Below, in pieces: positions 1 through 9,795 of a stretch of 64,000 bases of DNA. The position numbers and the translations under genes are program-made. Numbering within the stretch: the first letter of the stretch is position 1; each line of letters begins with the position of its first letter. The DNA is from an uncultured Kangiella sp. (GTDB taxonomy: Bacteria; Pseudomonadota; Gammaproteobacteria; Enterobacterales; Kangiellaceae): NCBI GenBank assembly GCA_947498625.1, contig CANMKR010000002.1, positions 124,001-188,000 of the forward strand. Direction: 5' to 3'. The notes beneath the pieces are model-generated. The model saw only the letters and a program-made list of their open reading frames with translations, was not told the origin of the DNA and ran no database searches.

Positions 1-2
1 GC

Positions 3-1007
3 TCTAGTTTCGCTAAACAAAATGGCGTCCGCGTTTTTTTAAAGCGAGAAGATTTATTGCATGGTGGCGCGCATAAGACTAATCAAGTTTTGGCGCAGGC
101 CTTATTAGCAAAGCGTATGGGCAAAAATCGAATTATCGCTGAGACAGGTGCTGGCCAGCATGGAGTAGCAACGGCTTTGGCATGCGCTTTATTAGGCTTA
201 GAAGCCACTATTTATATGGGTAGCAAAGATATTGATCGGCAAGCGCCTAATGTTTTTCGAATGAAATTAATGGGGGCAAATGTTATTGCAGTTGATAATG
301 GTAGCGGTAGCTTAAAGGACGCGATTAATGAGGCTTTAAGAGATTGGGCGGCTTCATACGATGCTACTCACTACCTATTGGGAACCGCTGCGGGGCCACA
401 CCCATTTCCGAAGATGGTAAAGACTTATCAAAAAATTATCGGTGAAGAAGCAAAGCAACAAATGCTGGAGCAAATTGGTCAGTTACCGGATGCCGTTGTA
501 GCTTGTGTTGGCGGCGGCTCTAATGCGATTGGTATTTTTGCGGATTTTATCAAAGAAAAAAATGTGCAGTTAATCGGTGTTGAACCAGCAGGAAAAGGTT
601 TAGATTCAAAGGAGCATGGCGCAACATTGATTAAAGGTACTGAAGGTATTATTCATGGTGCTAGAACTCAAACCTTACAAACTGAAGAAGGACAAATAGT
701 GGAGTCTCATTCAGTATCTGCCGGGTTAGATTATCCTGCGGTAGGTCCAGAGCATGTGCATTTAATGAAAACAGGACGTGCTCAATACGTCGGCATTAGT
801 GACGATGAAGCTTTAGAGGCTTTCCAAGAACTTTCACGAACTGAAGGTATTATTCCCGCATTGGAATCTTCCCATGCGCTTGCCTATGTTAAAAAACTTG
901 CGGAGGAAGCTACTGTGCCAATGAATATTCTGCTCAACTTATCTGGTCGTGGCGATAAGGATTTAACTATGGTTATGGATGAGCTTGCTCAAAGAGGTAA
1001 GAGCTAA
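3..1007 (+). CDS. trpB: Tryptophan synthase beta chain, 5' end cut by window edge
   Basis: Catalyses the last step of tryptophan synthesis: indole plus serine gives tryptophan, using pyridoxal phosphate, in an alpha2-beta2 complex in the cytoplasm. The reading frame is open to the left edge, so about 60 N-terminal residues are missing; 334 residues are visible against about 397 in the whole family. The PLP lysine lies in the motif HGGAHKTN at visible residue 25, the GAGQHG segment follows, and the phosphate-binding loop GGGSNAIG is present. The TTG at 57 is internal, because the upstream codons encode the family's conserved LKREDL. The stop overlaps the trpA start in TAATG, so the two subunits are probably translationally coupled. 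Confidence 0.97.
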   Translation, partial: SSFAKQNGVRVFLKREDLLHGGAHKTNQVLAQALLAKRMGKNRIIAETGAGQHGVATALACALLGLEATIYMGSKDIDRQAPNVFRMKLMGANVIAVDNGSGSLKDAINEALRDWAASYDATHYLLGTAAGPHPFPKMVKTYQKIIGEEAKQQMLEQIGQLPDAVVACVGGGSNAIGIFADFIKEKNVQLIGVEPAGKGLDSKEHGATLIKGTEGIIHGARTQTLQTEEGQIVESHSVSAGLDYPAVGPEHVHLMKTGRAQYVGISDDEALEAFQELSRTEGIIPALESSHALAYVKKLAEEATVPMNILLNLSGRGDKDLTMVMDELAQRGKS

Positions 1008-1894
1008 TGCGTTATCAAAAGATGTTTGAGACTAAAAAAGCTAATAACGAATTAGCCTATATTCCATTTGTATTACTTGGCGATCCGACATTTGATCATT
1101 CTTTTCAAATTATTGAGAAACTCATAGAAAGTGGGGCGGATGCTTTAGAGTTGGGTTTTGCTTTTTCCGATCCGGTTGCTGATGGTCCTGTGATTCAAGA
1201 AGCCAGCTTGCGTCCTTTAGACAATGGCTTTAGTTTGAAAGATGGCTTTGTATTAATTCAGAAAGTTAGAAAGCAATATCCGGATATCCCTATCGGAATT
1301 TTAACTTATGCCAATTTAGTTTTTGCCCAAGGTATTTCCCACTATTACGCAATGGCGCAAGAAGCAGGTGTTGACTCAGTTTTAGTGGCTGATTGTCCTG
1401 TTCAAGAAGCTTCATTGTTTGCCGAGCAGGCAGCGGCTCATAATATCGATACCGTTTTTATTGCACCGCCTGATGCAACGGATGAGACACTGGGTCAAGT
1501 GGCCAAGCATTCACAAGGTTATACTTATGTCTTAAGCCGTAAAGGTATTACTGGAACAGAGGTGAGCGCCAATCAGGCTAAAACCGATTTTTTAGAAAAA
1601 CTAAGAGCCTTTAACAGTGCTCCATTAGTACAAGGTTTTGGCATATCAACAGCTGAACATGTTTATCAAGCCGCTGAAGCTGGTGTTGATGGTGTAATTA
1701 CCGGTTCTGCTCTAGTGAAGATCATTAATCAATACTATAATGAGCCACAAATTATGCTTGATGCCATTGCGCAATACGCTAAAACCATAGCGACCGCAGC
1801 CCATCAAGCGCATAACTTAATTCGAGAAGGGCTTATCAATGTCGATAGCGGAAACGATCAAAGAACAACTGTTGGCCATGGAGCAACAAGTTGA
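1007..1894 (+). CDS. trpA: Tryptophan synthase alpha chain
   Basis: Cleaves indole-3-glycerol phosphate to indole and glyceraldehyde-3-phosphate and passes indole to TrpB through a tunnel. It is a TIM-barrel protein; the catalytic pair matching E. coli Glu49 and Asp60 is Glu48 (ALELG) and Asp59 (DPVADGP), and the phosphate-binding GFGIS and GVITGSA loops are present. The start is fixed by the TAATG overlap with trpB. The protein has 295 residues, about 25 more than usual: a polar C-terminal tail of roughly 25 residues follows the last barrel helix, and its end overlaps the start of the next gene by 56 bases in another frame. The tail has no recognisable motif. Confidence 0.97.
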   Translation: MRYQKMFETKKANNELAYIPFVLLGDPTFDHSFQIIEKLIESGADALELGFAFSDPVADGPVIQEASLRPLDNGFSLKDGFVLIQKVRKQYPDIPIGILTYANLVFAQGISHYYAMAQEAGVDSVLVADCPVQEASLFAEQAAAHNIDTVFIAPPDATDETLGQVAKHSQGYTYVLSRKGITGTEVSANQAKTDFLEKLRAFNSAPLVQGFGISTAEHVYQAAEAGVDGVITGSALVKIINQYYNEPQIMLDAIAQYAKTIATAAHQAHNLIREGLINVDSGNDQRTTVGHGATS

Positions 1895-2090
1895 AGAAGA
1901 GAAATTATTTTTAGTAGGTTATTTGATCCCTATGGTGGATTTAATCCCACAAGGGGATCTAAACGATCTTGAATGGTTTGCTGAGTTTGCTTTGTTTGTA
2001 GAAGACGCAGTGGAATCAGATGGATTAAATGATCGTGACGTTGAGCAGTTAGCTGAAATTTTCGAGGCTCTGCAACCAGAAGAAGCGTAA
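1839..2090 (+). CDS. YfcL-like small acidic protein
   Basis: An 83-residue acidic protein of unknown function. The central part (KLFLVGYLIP, then a helix ending in LNDRDVEQLAEIFEAL) resembles E. coli YfcL, which shares the pattern ELFASGYL and LSPRDQALV; in E. coli yfcL is also a near neighbour of aroC. The match is by eye and moderate. The ATG is preceded by GAAGGG about eight bases upstream, a good ribosome binding site that lies inside the trpA coding sequence. The first 56 bases overlap the trpA end. Probably co-transcribed with trpBA and with aroA and aroC downstream. No membrane segment or signal peptide is visible. Confidence 0.6.
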   Translation: MSIAETIKEQLLAMEQQVEEEKLFLVGYLIPMVDLIPQGDLNDLEWFAEFALFVEDAVESDGLNDRDVEQLAEIFEALQPEEA

Positions 2091-2134
2091 TAAATAAACA
2101 TAACAATAAAGCGACAGTAACAGTAGGTGAGCAC

Positions 2135-3412
2135 TTGGCAGCTAGGCAGCTAGTAAGCAGCAATATAATAAAACCAACAGTTTCTATACCTGGCAGTAAG
2201 TACTTAGCTAACCGGTATATTGCTATTGCAGCTATTACTGATGGTACAACGGTGTTAAACAATGTTCCTGATAATGATGATATTAGGGCGGCTTTAGCAG
2301 CCATTGGATCTCTAGGGGCCAAAGTAGAGCGCGTTAATGATGTTATTCAAATTATAGGAATTAGTAATTTTAGCCCGCGACATAAGATACAGCTCAATTG
2401 TCAGGACAGTGGAACTTTAAGTCGCTTTATCACGGCAGTCGCCGCAACTCTTGAAGCAAAAGTGATTGTTGATGCTAGTGAGCAGATGCGCTCCAGACCG
2501 ATGCAGGAAATCATAGATTCATTATCAGAGCTAGGGGTTAAGGTTGAGTCAAACAATGGTTATCTACCGATAGAGTTGTCTGGGCCAATAGCCGGCGGAA
2601 ACTGTCAGTTAGATGCTTCACGTTCTAGTCAATTTTTAAGCGGTTTATTGATAGCAGCTTTCAAAGCCAATAAAAACACTTTGATTCAACTGAAGTCCAA
2701 TCCTGTTTCTGAAAGTTATATTGAATTAACTTTAAAATCGATAGCGAAATTTTCAGGAAAGGTTGAGCGCTTATCTGAGCGAGAGTTTTTAATCGAACAT
2801 TCACAAGCGTTACAAGCTCCGACAATCAATGTTGCTAGCGATGTGGTTTCTTGTAGTTATTTTATGGCGGCAGCTTTAATTGCCGAAACGACAATACAAA
2901 TTAAAAATTATGACTTTGACTCGGTACAGGGTGAGGCAAAATTCCCACAAGTATTAGAGTCAATGGGCGCAGAAGTTAAGCATCAAGGTGATGATTTAGT
3001 CGTTTCTTTTTCTAAGCCGTTAGAAGCAGTTACTGTTGATATGGGTAATATGCCTGATGCAGTTCCAACGCTTGCGGTTATCGCAGCTTTTGCTAGTGGC
3101 GAAACTTATATTACTAATATTGCTCACTTAGCTTTTAAAGAATCCAATCGGATTGTGGACTTATGTAAGCAATTAAAACGAGTCGGCGTTGAATGTAATT
3201 TTGGTGAAGATTATATAAAGATTATGGGTAATGCAGAATTATCCGCGGCAAAGGTTTCAAGTTGTCACGATCACCGTTTAGCGATGTCATTAGCATTGTT
3301 GGGGATAAAAGTCCCTGGAATCATAATTGAAGAGGCGCAAGCAGTAGAAAAATCATTTCCACACTATTGGCAATACCTTGAACAGATTGGTATTGTCACA
3401 AAAGAAATTTAA
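2135..3412 (+). CDS. aroA: 3-phosphoshikimate 1-carboxyvinyltransferase (EPSP synthase), divergent
   Basis: Joins shikimate-3-phosphate and phosphoenolpyruvate in the shikimate pathway. At 425 residues it has normal length and both inverse alpha-beta domains. Conserved family elements are PGSK with Lys22 and Arg27, SSQF, MPDA, KESNR, HDHR and the C-terminal EKSFPHYW. Several usually fixed positions differ: the residue after Lys22 is Tyr (Ser23 in E. coli), the NAGT loop reads DSGT, and the residue matching Arg124 is Gln. The start is TTG at 2135, with AGG seven bases upstream; the frame is open further upstream but has no better start. It lies between a YfcL-like gene and aroC. Function as EPSP synthase is likely from context, with altered substrate contacts possible. 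Confidence 0.88.
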   Translation: MAARQLVSSNIIKPTVSIPGSKYLANRYIAIAAITDGTTVLNNVPDNDDIRAALAAIGSLGAKVERVNDVIQIIGISNFSPRHKIQLNCQDSGTLSRFITAVAATLEAKVIVDASEQMRSRPMQEIIDSLSELGVKVESNNGYLPIELSGPIAGGNCQLDASRSSQFLSGLLIAAFKANKNTLIQLKSNPVSESYIELTLKSIAKFSGKVERLSEREFLIEHSQALQAPTINVASDVVSCSYFMAAALIAETTIQIKNYDFDSVQGEAKFPQVLESMGAEVKHQGDDLVVSFSKPLEAVTVDMGNMPDAVPTLAVIAAFASGETYITNIAHLAFKESNRIVDLCKQLKRVGVECNFGEDYIKIMGNAELSAAKVSSCHDHRLAMSLALLGIKVPGIIIEEAQAVEKSFPHYWQYLEQIGIVTKEI

Positions 3413-3435
3413 ATTCATTATTAAGAGAAGCATTC

Positions 3436-4533
3436 ATGGCCGGCGATAGTTTTGGGAAATTATTTAAAGTTACTAACTGGGGTGAGTCACATGGCAAGGC
3501 TATCGGCGTTGTGGTTGAAGGCTGTCCGGCGGGTTTAGAGCTTACCGAACAAGATATTCAGCCTTTTTTGGATAAGCGCCGTCCAGGGCAAAGTAAAATC
3601 ACCACTCGTCGCGATGAAAAAGATCAGGTTAAAATTTTATCGGGGACCGTTAATGGAATAACGACAGGTACTCCAATAAGTTTGATGATTGAAAATCAGG
3701 ATCAAAAATCCAAAGATTATTCAGAAATGGCTAAAATTTATCGTCCTAGTCATGCTGATTTTACTTACCAAGAAAAATACGGAGTCCGTGATGTTGCGGG
3801 TGGCGGAAGAAGTTCAGCCAGAATTACCGCAGGTCATGTTGCTGCTGGCGCTATTGCCCAGAAAATCTTAACTAAAGCATTAGGTGCGGATATTGTCGGT
3901 TACGTTAAGTCAGTGAATGACTTGGTTTTAAATATAGACTCATCACAAATAGATCTCGCTAACATAGAACAAACGGCGGTGCGTTGCCCTGATTTAGATC
4001 TTGCTGCACAAATGATAGAGCGTATTGAAAAAGCCCGAAAGTCTGGTGACTCTTTAGGTGGCGTGGTTGAGTGTCGTATTAATTCAGTCCCCGTTGGCTT
4101 AGGCGAGCCGGTGTTCGATAAGCTTGAAGCTGATTTAGCCAAGGCCATGATGGCGATTAATGCTAGCAAAGGCTTTGAGATTGGTTCTGGCTTTGCCGGA
4201 ACACTCGAAACAGGAACCAATCACAACGATGTCTTTATAAATCAAGATGGCAAAGTAAAAACAAAAACCAACAATTCCGGCGGCGTATTAGGCGGAATTT
4301 CTAACGGCATGCCCATTGTATTTCGAGTAGCCTTTAAGCCAACGCCTACCATTATTAAAGAACAAGCCACAGTGAACACCCAAGGAGAAGAAACCGTATT
4401 TCATGGAAGAGGCCGACATGATCCTTGCGTCTTGCCAAGAGCGGTGCCGATTGTTGAAGCTATGGCAGCATTAGTTTTATGTGATCACTTTTTAAGGTTT
4501 AGGACTTATAAAGGATTGTTTGATATTAAGTAA
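3436..4533 (+). CDS. aroC: Chorismate synthase
   Basis: Makes chorismate from EPSP, the last common step to the aromatic amino acids, using reduced FMN. The 365-residue length matches the family. Visible signatures are GESHGKAIG (His19), the [16 protein letters not shown] segment, [16 protein letters not shown] and the C-terminal [16 protein letters not shown]. The ATG at 3436 lies 23 bases after the aroA stop and follows an AGAAG ribosome binding site, so aroA and aroC look like one operon. The gene is followed at once by a small inverted repeat that may end transcription. Confidence 0.97.
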   Translation: MAGDSFGKLFKVTNWGESHGKAIGVVVEGCPAGLELTEQDIQPFLDKRRPGQSKITTRRDEKDQVKILSGTVNGITTGTPISLMIENQDQKSKDYSEMAKIYRPSHADFTYQEKYGVRDVAGGGRSSARITAGHVAAGAIAQKILTKALGADIVGYVKSVNDLVLNIDSSQIDLANIEQTAVRCPDLDLAAQMIERIEKARKSGDSLGGVVECRINSVPVGLGEPVFDKLEADLAKAMMAINASKGFEIGSGFAGTLETGTNHNDVFINQDGKVKTKTNNSGGVLGGISNGMPIVFRVAFKPTPTIIKEQATVNTQGEETVFHGRGRHDPCVLPRAVPIVEAMAALVLCDHFLRFRTYKGLFDIK

Positions 4534-4537
4534 CGTC

Positions 4538-4557
4538 ATTCCCGTGAAAGCGGGAAT
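4538..4557. repeat. Short REP-like inverted repeat after aroC
   Basis: ATTCCCG and CGGGAAT form a perfect 7-bp stem with a 6-base TGAAAG loop, five bases after the aroC stop. There is no T run, so it is a weak terminator at best. The sequence resembles dispersed extragenic palindromes of the form ATTCCCGcgaaagCGGGAAT that are common in proteobacterial genomes. Only one copy was noticed in this window. Confidence 0.5.
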
Positions 4558-4656
4558 CATATTGGAGTTAACCGAGTTTCACTATCGATAATGCCCTGTT
4601 GTTGATGACTAATGCTTTTTTTATTCAGAAAAATTTAAAGAGTAATTGGGTGAAAT

Positions 4657-4935
4657 TTATTTTTTTAATAAAATATTAAATTCATCAGAGAAATTAGAAG
4701 AAACAATATTTTGAGCGATAGAAACCTTTTCACGTGCACTCTCAATGTCAAACATAGGCTTACCCTCTAGCACTGCAAGTGCTTCGTTATGAAGAGCATA
4801 TGATAAATGCGCAGCTAATCTTACAGCATCATCATGAGTAGAAGTGCCACTTCCTAATATATGTGAGAGTAACTCTCTAATCTCAAAAATTGCAGCCGAC
4901 ATGAGTTGAAGTTGGCACTTATTTAGATCACTCAT
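4657..4935 (-). CDS. Small hypothetical protein
   Basis: A 92-residue protein that I do not recognise. It looks all-helical and soluble, without signal peptide, membrane segment or cysteine cluster (one Cys near the N terminus). The start overlaps the stop of the DUF2069 gene in TAATG, so it is probably translated by coupling as the last gene of the arsC-wrbA-DUF2069 run. That overlap is the main reason to treat it as real. No function is proposed. Confidence 0.55.
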   Translation of the reverse strand: MSDLNKCQLQLMSAAIFEIRELLSHILGSGTSTHDDAVRLAAHLSYALHNEALAVLEGKPMFDIESAREKVSIAQNIVSSNFSDEFNILLKK

Positions 4936-5345
4936 TACTCTATACCCTTAGCTTTTTTTGCCTCTGCATTAGTTTTAATCCCTTGCGATAATGCGTATTG
5001 CTTTATATAGCTCATAGAGGTTAAGAAATAGACGATGGATAAAACCACAATGCTAACTGACCAAAAGAGTTTATCGGGTTCGATAATGTAGTAAAAGGCG
5101 TAGAAGAAGGGCAGTAGGATAATAAACCCCGTCCAGCCATAGGTGTAGGTTTTGCCTTTAAACATTCCTGGTAGCGCTATGGTTAAGGGTAACCACCAGA
5201 GTATTAATGAAATTGCTTTGAAAGCCATATGTTGGTGGTTAAGCCAAATAAAGATGGGTAAGGCTATAACGATTGCAACGTATGAAGCTACGGCAATTAG
5301 ACGAGCTCTTAGCGCTTTTTTAAGATGAATATTCATATGGGTCAC
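4935..5345 (-). CDS. DUF2069-family inner membrane protein
   Basis: A 136-residue membrane protein with about four hydrophobic segments (near residues 15-35, 41-60, 69-88 and 92-112), basic at both ends. Sequence and location next to wrbA match the DUF2069 family, which often follows wrbA and arsC in gammaproteobacteria. Function is unknown. The start lies two bases after the wrbA stop and the stop overlaps the next small gene, so it is mid-operon. Family assignment rests on pattern and neighbourhood. Confidence 0.75.
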   Translation of the reverse strand: MTHMNIHLKKALRARLIAVASYVAIVIALPIFIWLNHQHMAFKAISLILWWLPLTIALPGMFKGKTYTYGWTGFIILLPFFYAFYYIIEPDKLFWSVSIVVLSIVYFLTSMSYIKQYALSQGIKTNAEAKKAKGIE

Positions 5346-5347
5346 TT

Positions 5348-5950
<603 letters not shown>

Positions 5951-5957
5951 CTATAAT

Positions 5958-6311
5958 TTATTTTAAAAGCTCAAGAACATTTTCTGGTGGACGGCCAACA
6001 GCAGCTTTATCTTTGGTGAAAACGATAGGGCGCTCAATCACTTTTGGATATTCCACCATCAAGGCAATTTGCTGCTCTTTTGTTAGCGATTCGTTATTTA
6101 ATCCCGCTTCTTTATATTCTGCTTCTTTTTTACGCATAATATCGCGCGGCTCTACACCTAATAATTTTATAATAGTTTTAATTTTATTTTTGCTCGGAGT
6201 ATCTTTTAAGTACTCTATAACCGTCGGCTCAATACCATTTTCTTGTAACAGTGCCAATGTTTGACGTGACTTCGAGCAGCGAGGATTATGTAAGATATTG
6301 AATTCACTCAT
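5958..6311 (-). CDS. arsC: ArsC-family arsenate reductase-like protein
   Basis: A thioredoxin-fold protein of 117 residues in the glutaredoxin-dependent ArsC family. The catalytic cysteine is Cys12 in NPRCSKSRQTL, and the arginine-containing motif ERPIV is present. It is shorter than plasmid ArsC and is of the chromosomal YfgD type; E. coli yfgD sits beside bepA, which is also close here. No arsenic-resistance partners (arsB, arsR) are nearby, so a real role in arsenate reduction is uncertain. First gene of the minus-strand run ending at 4657. Confidence 0.88.
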   Translation of the reverse strand: MSEFNILHNPRCSKSRQTLALLQENGIEPTVIEYLKDTPSKNKIKTIIKLLGVEPRDIMRKKEAEYKEAGLNNESLTKEQQIALMVEYPKVIERPIVFTKDKAAVGRPPENVLELLK

Positions 6312-6373
6312 GACTTTTTAGCTTGTCCTATGATTTAATAGTTAAAAATCTTATGGGGCTATTTTAGGCGCAA

Positions 6374-7561
6374 ATGAACATGGAAAAAAGGTGGCAATGG
6401 CTAAAAGCTTTCACAAAGTTCGTATTTAGCCAATTTAATCTGAAAAAAGGCACAGCAATGGCATCTGAGCTAACATTAAATAACATGTTGGCGCTAGTAC
6501 CCTTAATGACCGTGGCGGTTAGTTTGATGGCGGTTTTTCCTGCTTTTGAAGGATTAAACAGTCAAGTTCAAGAGTTAATCTTTAAAAACCTACTCCCTGA
6601 GAAGGGCTTGGCAGTTCAAGAGTACTTGAATGATTACGTTTCTAAGTCGAAGAATCTTTCTGCGATTGGCTTTATTTTCTTATTTATTACAGCATTATTA
6701 TTAATGCGCTCGATTGATAAGTCGATTAATACCATTTGGGAAACGACCAATAAACGCCAAGGGATTCATAAGTGGTTAGCTTATTGGGCTATGTTAACTA
6801 TGGCGCCAATCTTAATTGGTGCTAGCTTATTAGCTTCCTCCTCGTTCGCCGCTTTGCCTGTATTTGATAAAATTAGTGGTATATTAAGCATTGGCTTGCC
6901 TTTTATCCTTATCGTATTCGCATTTACCGCTTTATATACTATTACACCCTACAGTCGGGTTAGTTTTAAAAAAGCTTTATTGGCTTCTTCAATCACTGCC
7001 GTTTTGTTTGAAGTTGCCAAATATGGTTTTGCCATTTTCGTCACCAAGTTTTCTACATACGAAGTTATTTATGGTGCCATTACTGCCATTCCTTTATTTT
7101 TCCTCTGGGTCTTTTTATCTTGGGTGATATTACTGTTTGGTGCGGTAATTTGTTATGCCCTACATCGTTTTGATGTCAGCTATAAGCGTTCGCAAGATCC
7201 CTTTATTTCAGCTTTGCAAGTGGCGCAGTTTTTTGCCAAAGCTCAGAAAGCAGAATTTACAGTAAACCTCTCTTTGTTAAAGAAGGAGTTTCCGATGATG
7301 CACGAGCAAACTATTTTCAATGTGGTTGATAAGTTGATCGAGTTACATTTTGTCGCCAAGCTTGAAGAAGAAGCCTATTGCCTAACAGTCAATGGCGAAG
7401 ATTTAACTATTGCCGATATCTATCGAAGAGGTGATTGGCGTTTACCTAACAGTCAAGAAACAGCGAATAGCGATGATGTTTTAGTTGCTAGACTTGAGTC
7501 TGCAAATTTGCATTTAGATCAAGAATTAAGCGTGCCTTTGTTGAATGGTGTGATTGATTAG
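6374..7561 (+). CDS. YihY/UPF0761-family inner membrane protein
   Basis: A 395-residue member of the YihY family, once misnamed ribonuclease BN. It has about six transmembrane segments in the first 270 residues, including a hydrophobic run near 98-118 followed by the conserved DKSINTIWE. The remaining 120 residues are soluble and resemble a winged-helix-like cytoplasmic tail. The ATG at 6374 is preceded by AGG; a second Met lies two codons later. Its molecular function is not established. The gene converges on the PilZ-motif gene with 30 bases between them. Confidence 0.85.
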   Translation: MNMEKRWQWLKAFTKFVFSQFNLKKGTAMASELTLNNMLALVPLMTVAVSLMAVFPAFEGLNSQVQELIFKNLLPEKGLAVQEYLNDYVSKSKNLSAIGFIFLFITALLLMRSIDKSINTIWETTNKRQGIHKWLAYWAMLTMAPILIGASLLASSSFAALPVFDKISGILSIGLPFILIVFAFTALYTITPYSRVSFKKALLASSITAVLFEVAKYGFAIFVTKFSTYEVIYGAITAIPLFFLWVFLSWVILLFGAVICYALHRFDVSYKRSQDPFISALQVAQFFAKAQKAEFTVNLSLLKKEFPMMHEQTIFNVVDKLIELHFVAKLEEEAYCLTVNGEDLTIADIYRRGDWRLPNSQETANSDDVLVARLESANLHLDQELSVPLLNGVID

Positions 7562-7591
7562 AAGTGAAGAAAGTTTAATAAATGTCTTCAA

Positions 7592-9166
7592 TTAAAATCT
7601 AGCACCATAAATACTGATTTTTGAATTGGTTTCTAATAAATGCGTTAAATGGAGCTCTCTAGTTTCATTTTGCATATTGATCTGGATTATTTTGTGACCA
7701 CCAATTAAATTTTTTGCGGTAATTAAAAAAGGATTGGATTGATCAAAAGGCCTGACGAGCAATACTTCGTGTGAAATAGTTCGGTCTTGCTTGTTTTTAG
7801 TAAGGTACTCTACAAACTCAAGACTGCCATGGATATATTCTAAACCGATACTAGTTCCTCGACGGGTGCCCGTTTGTAACCAACGGGCGATAGCTAGTTG
7901 CCACTGTTTCTGCGGGTTTTTATTAATATAACGCTTGAGTATAACTAGGTTACCAATATGCAGTTCTTCAACTTGCTTACTTTTATTTTGTAAACAAATA
8001 CCACCTTCACTATGGTTCACTGCGAGCCAATTAAACGGCGCTTTGTATTGTTCACCAATCACATCTTTTAATTTTGAGACTGAGTTTATTGAGTTCTCTG
8101 AAGCTGCTTCATGATTTAGAATTTGCTTGATTGCAGATAAGCCCCAAATGGTATCAACTTGAGTCATCAAAGGATATCGGCTGTGCTCTCTATCTTTGTA
8201 AGTGTCACAGTATTCGTAGATACGTTTGAGTAAAATTAAGGCATTAGAAGCTTCTATACCGTGATAAAAACCCTCGTCTGGCAACTTACCCTTAGCTTCG
8301 TATTCGGCAATTTGATTTTCAATATTTTCAAGCAATGAGTTAGTTAATAACAGCCTAATCAACTCATCATTGTCGTAGTCATTATCATCATGAGCAATGT
8401 GCGGTTTGTCGTTATCGGATAAATCAATCACAAAACAACGAGTAGGGCTGTACTTTTTTAGGTTTGCAGTTATTTCTGCTAGGTTTGAATAATAAGCCAG
8501 GTATTTAAATATTTGCCAATGTTGATTGTCTTCCACATGGTATGGATCAATTACAGACATTAAACAACTACGCGCGAAGGTTTGACGAATGGTCTGACAG
8601 GGCTCTAAAGCATCAGGTAAAACTTTAGATAAATTTTTATCAGAAAAACCAGAGCTTTCAGCATATTCATAGAGTAAATGTAATTCTCGCCAAATATAAC
8701 TGGGAATTGGTTGGTACAGTTGATATTGCTCTATCAGCATAATGCCAAGATAGTGCTGGGCATAATTGATAGCTTCAGCTAGACGGCTCTTTCGCATTAA
8801 AAACTTTTGTTCAGTCAGCTCGTCGATTAAACGCTTGTAGCCAAAGGCCATTTCGGTAGAGAGTTTATGCAGTGCTTTGTATTGAGCTTTATCGACAAAA
8901 GCTTTGTGCCTGTCATGTTGTTCACGCATATGACGGCTTAAAGTCAAATAGCCCTGGCTGAGAATTTCTAAGTTTTTTTCGCGATGGGCTAATTTTTGCG
9001 GGCAACGATTTAAAGTACTAATAGTACGAGTAAGTTCATTTAAGGTTTGAGTGGTTTCAACGTAAGCGAGTTGATCAAGCCATGCCTGAATTTCTTTAGG
9101 ATCAGTTTGGGTGATAAATTCTTGCCCGCTTTGAAAAGAGGGGAAGGTTAACTTCAGTGAATCCAT
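7592..9166 (-). CDS. PilZ-motif protein, paralogue 1
   Basis: A 524-residue cytoplasmic protein with a long helical N-terminal part (about 1-300) and a C-terminal beta-rich part. Residues 326-330 (REHSR) fit the PilZ RxxxR motif and 384-389 (NHSEGG) fit (D/N)xSxxG, the two elements that bind cyclic di-GMP; they are about 55 residues apart, further than in simple PilZ domains. A following WQLAIARWL and GLEYIHG stretch is typical of PilZ strands. The N-terminal SYIWRELHLLYEYAE motif recurs in a second copy of the family at 27213-28775. It starts 140 bases from the divergent TlpA-like gene. A c-di-GMP receptor role is inferred. Confidence 0.6.
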   Translation of the reverse strand: MDSLKLTFPSFQSGQEFITQTDPKEIQAWLDQLAYVETTQTLNELTRTISTLNRCPQKLAHREKNLEILSQGYLTLSRHMREQHDRHKAFVDKAQYKALHKLSTEMAFGYKRLIDELTEQKFLMRKSRLAEAINYAQHYLGIMLIEQYQLYQPIPSYIWRELHLLYEYAESSGFSDKNLSKVLPDALEPCQTIRQTFARSCLMSVIDPYHVEDNQHWQIFKYLAYYSNLAEITANLKKYSPTRCFVIDLSDNDKPHIAHDDNDYDNDELIRLLLTNSLLENIENQIAEYEAKGKLPDEGFYHGIEASNALILLKRIYEYCDTYKDREHSRYPLMTQVDTIWGLSAIKQILNHEAASENSINSVSKLKDVIGEQYKAPFNWLAVNHSEGGICLQNKSKQVEELHIGNLVILKRYINKNPQKQWQLAIARWLQTGTRRGTSIGLEYIHGSLEFVEYLTKNKQDRTISHEVLLVRPFDQSNPFLITAKNLIGGHKIIQINMQNETRELHLTHLLETNSKISIYGARF

Positions 9167-9215
9167 GATCGTCCTTAATATTTACTAATATTCATTCAAG
9201 AGGAATATTGGCTCT

Positions 9216-9243
9216 TTGTTGTCACACAATAAACCATTATAAT
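9216..9243 (+). promoter_or_regulatory. Candidate sigma-70 promoter for the TlpA-like gene
   Basis: A perfect TATAAT lies at 9238-9243 with TTGTTG at 9216-9221, a 16-base spacer, and the start codon about 64 bases downstream. It sits in the 140-base divergent gap with the PilZ-motif gene. The -35 box matches only in its TTG part. Confidence 0.4.
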
Positions 9244-9306
9244 GCCTTATAACATTCACTTTTGCTACTATTAAAGGCTGCTTTTTTAAGCTAAACCACT
9301 GATTTT

Positions 9307-9789
9307 ATGATTATTTATTCAAGAGTAAAAACCAAGCTGTTTTTTATCTTAACAGTTATATTTTTAGGGGCTTGTCAGCCAGCGAATCAGTTTCAGTTGC
9401 TTTCGGGAGAAGGTAAGTCACTGGATGATTATAAAGGCCAATGGCTACTGGTTAATTTTTATGCTGAGTGGTGCCCGCCATGTATAAAAGAAATACCTGA
9501 GCTTAATGCTTTGAATAAGAGTGGAGTGCAGGTTTTGGCTGTGAGTTACGATAAATTAACTAATCAAGAACTTGCAGCGCAAAAAGTAAAATACAAAATG
9601 CAATACCCTATGCTGGCCAGCGAGCCGATGCCTTATTTACCAATGGAGCGGCCAACCGGGTTGCCAGCTAATTATTTATTTACCCCGCAAGGGCAGATGA
9701 TAGGGCCTTTATTAGGTACTCAAACCAAAGAGTCTTTGCTGGCAATTATTCGGAAAGTTGAGAGTTCAGTGGTGAATACCCAGAACTAA
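9307..9789 (+). CDS. TlpA/ResA-like thioredoxin-fold lipoprotein
   Basis: A 160-residue thiol-disulfide oxidoreductase predicted to be anchored on the periplasmic side. The N terminus is a lipoprotein signal with lipobox LGAC (Cys23). The active site is Cys56-Pro-Pro-Cys59 in NFYAEWCPPC, a motif shared with TlpA and ResA, and the cis-proline loop is PTGLPANY. Likely roles are reducing periplasmic disulfides or supporting cytochrome c or envelope protein folding; the partner is not shown by context. It converges on bepA, which works on outer-membrane protein quality control, with only six bases between the stops. Confidence 0.88.
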   Translation: MIIYSRVKTKLFFILTVIFLGACQPANQFQLLSGEGKSLDDYKGQWLLVNFYAEWCPPCIKEIPELNALNKSGVQVLAVSYDKLTNQELAAQKVKYKMQYPMLASEPMPYLPMERPTGLPANYLFTPQGQMIGPLLGTQTKESLLAIIRKVESSVVNTQN

Positions 9790-9795
9790 TTAACA

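Noticed and set aside
1930-2322. Minus-strand open frame of 130 codons opposite the YfcL-like gene and aroA
   Set aside because: It lies antisense to two supported genes and has no family features.
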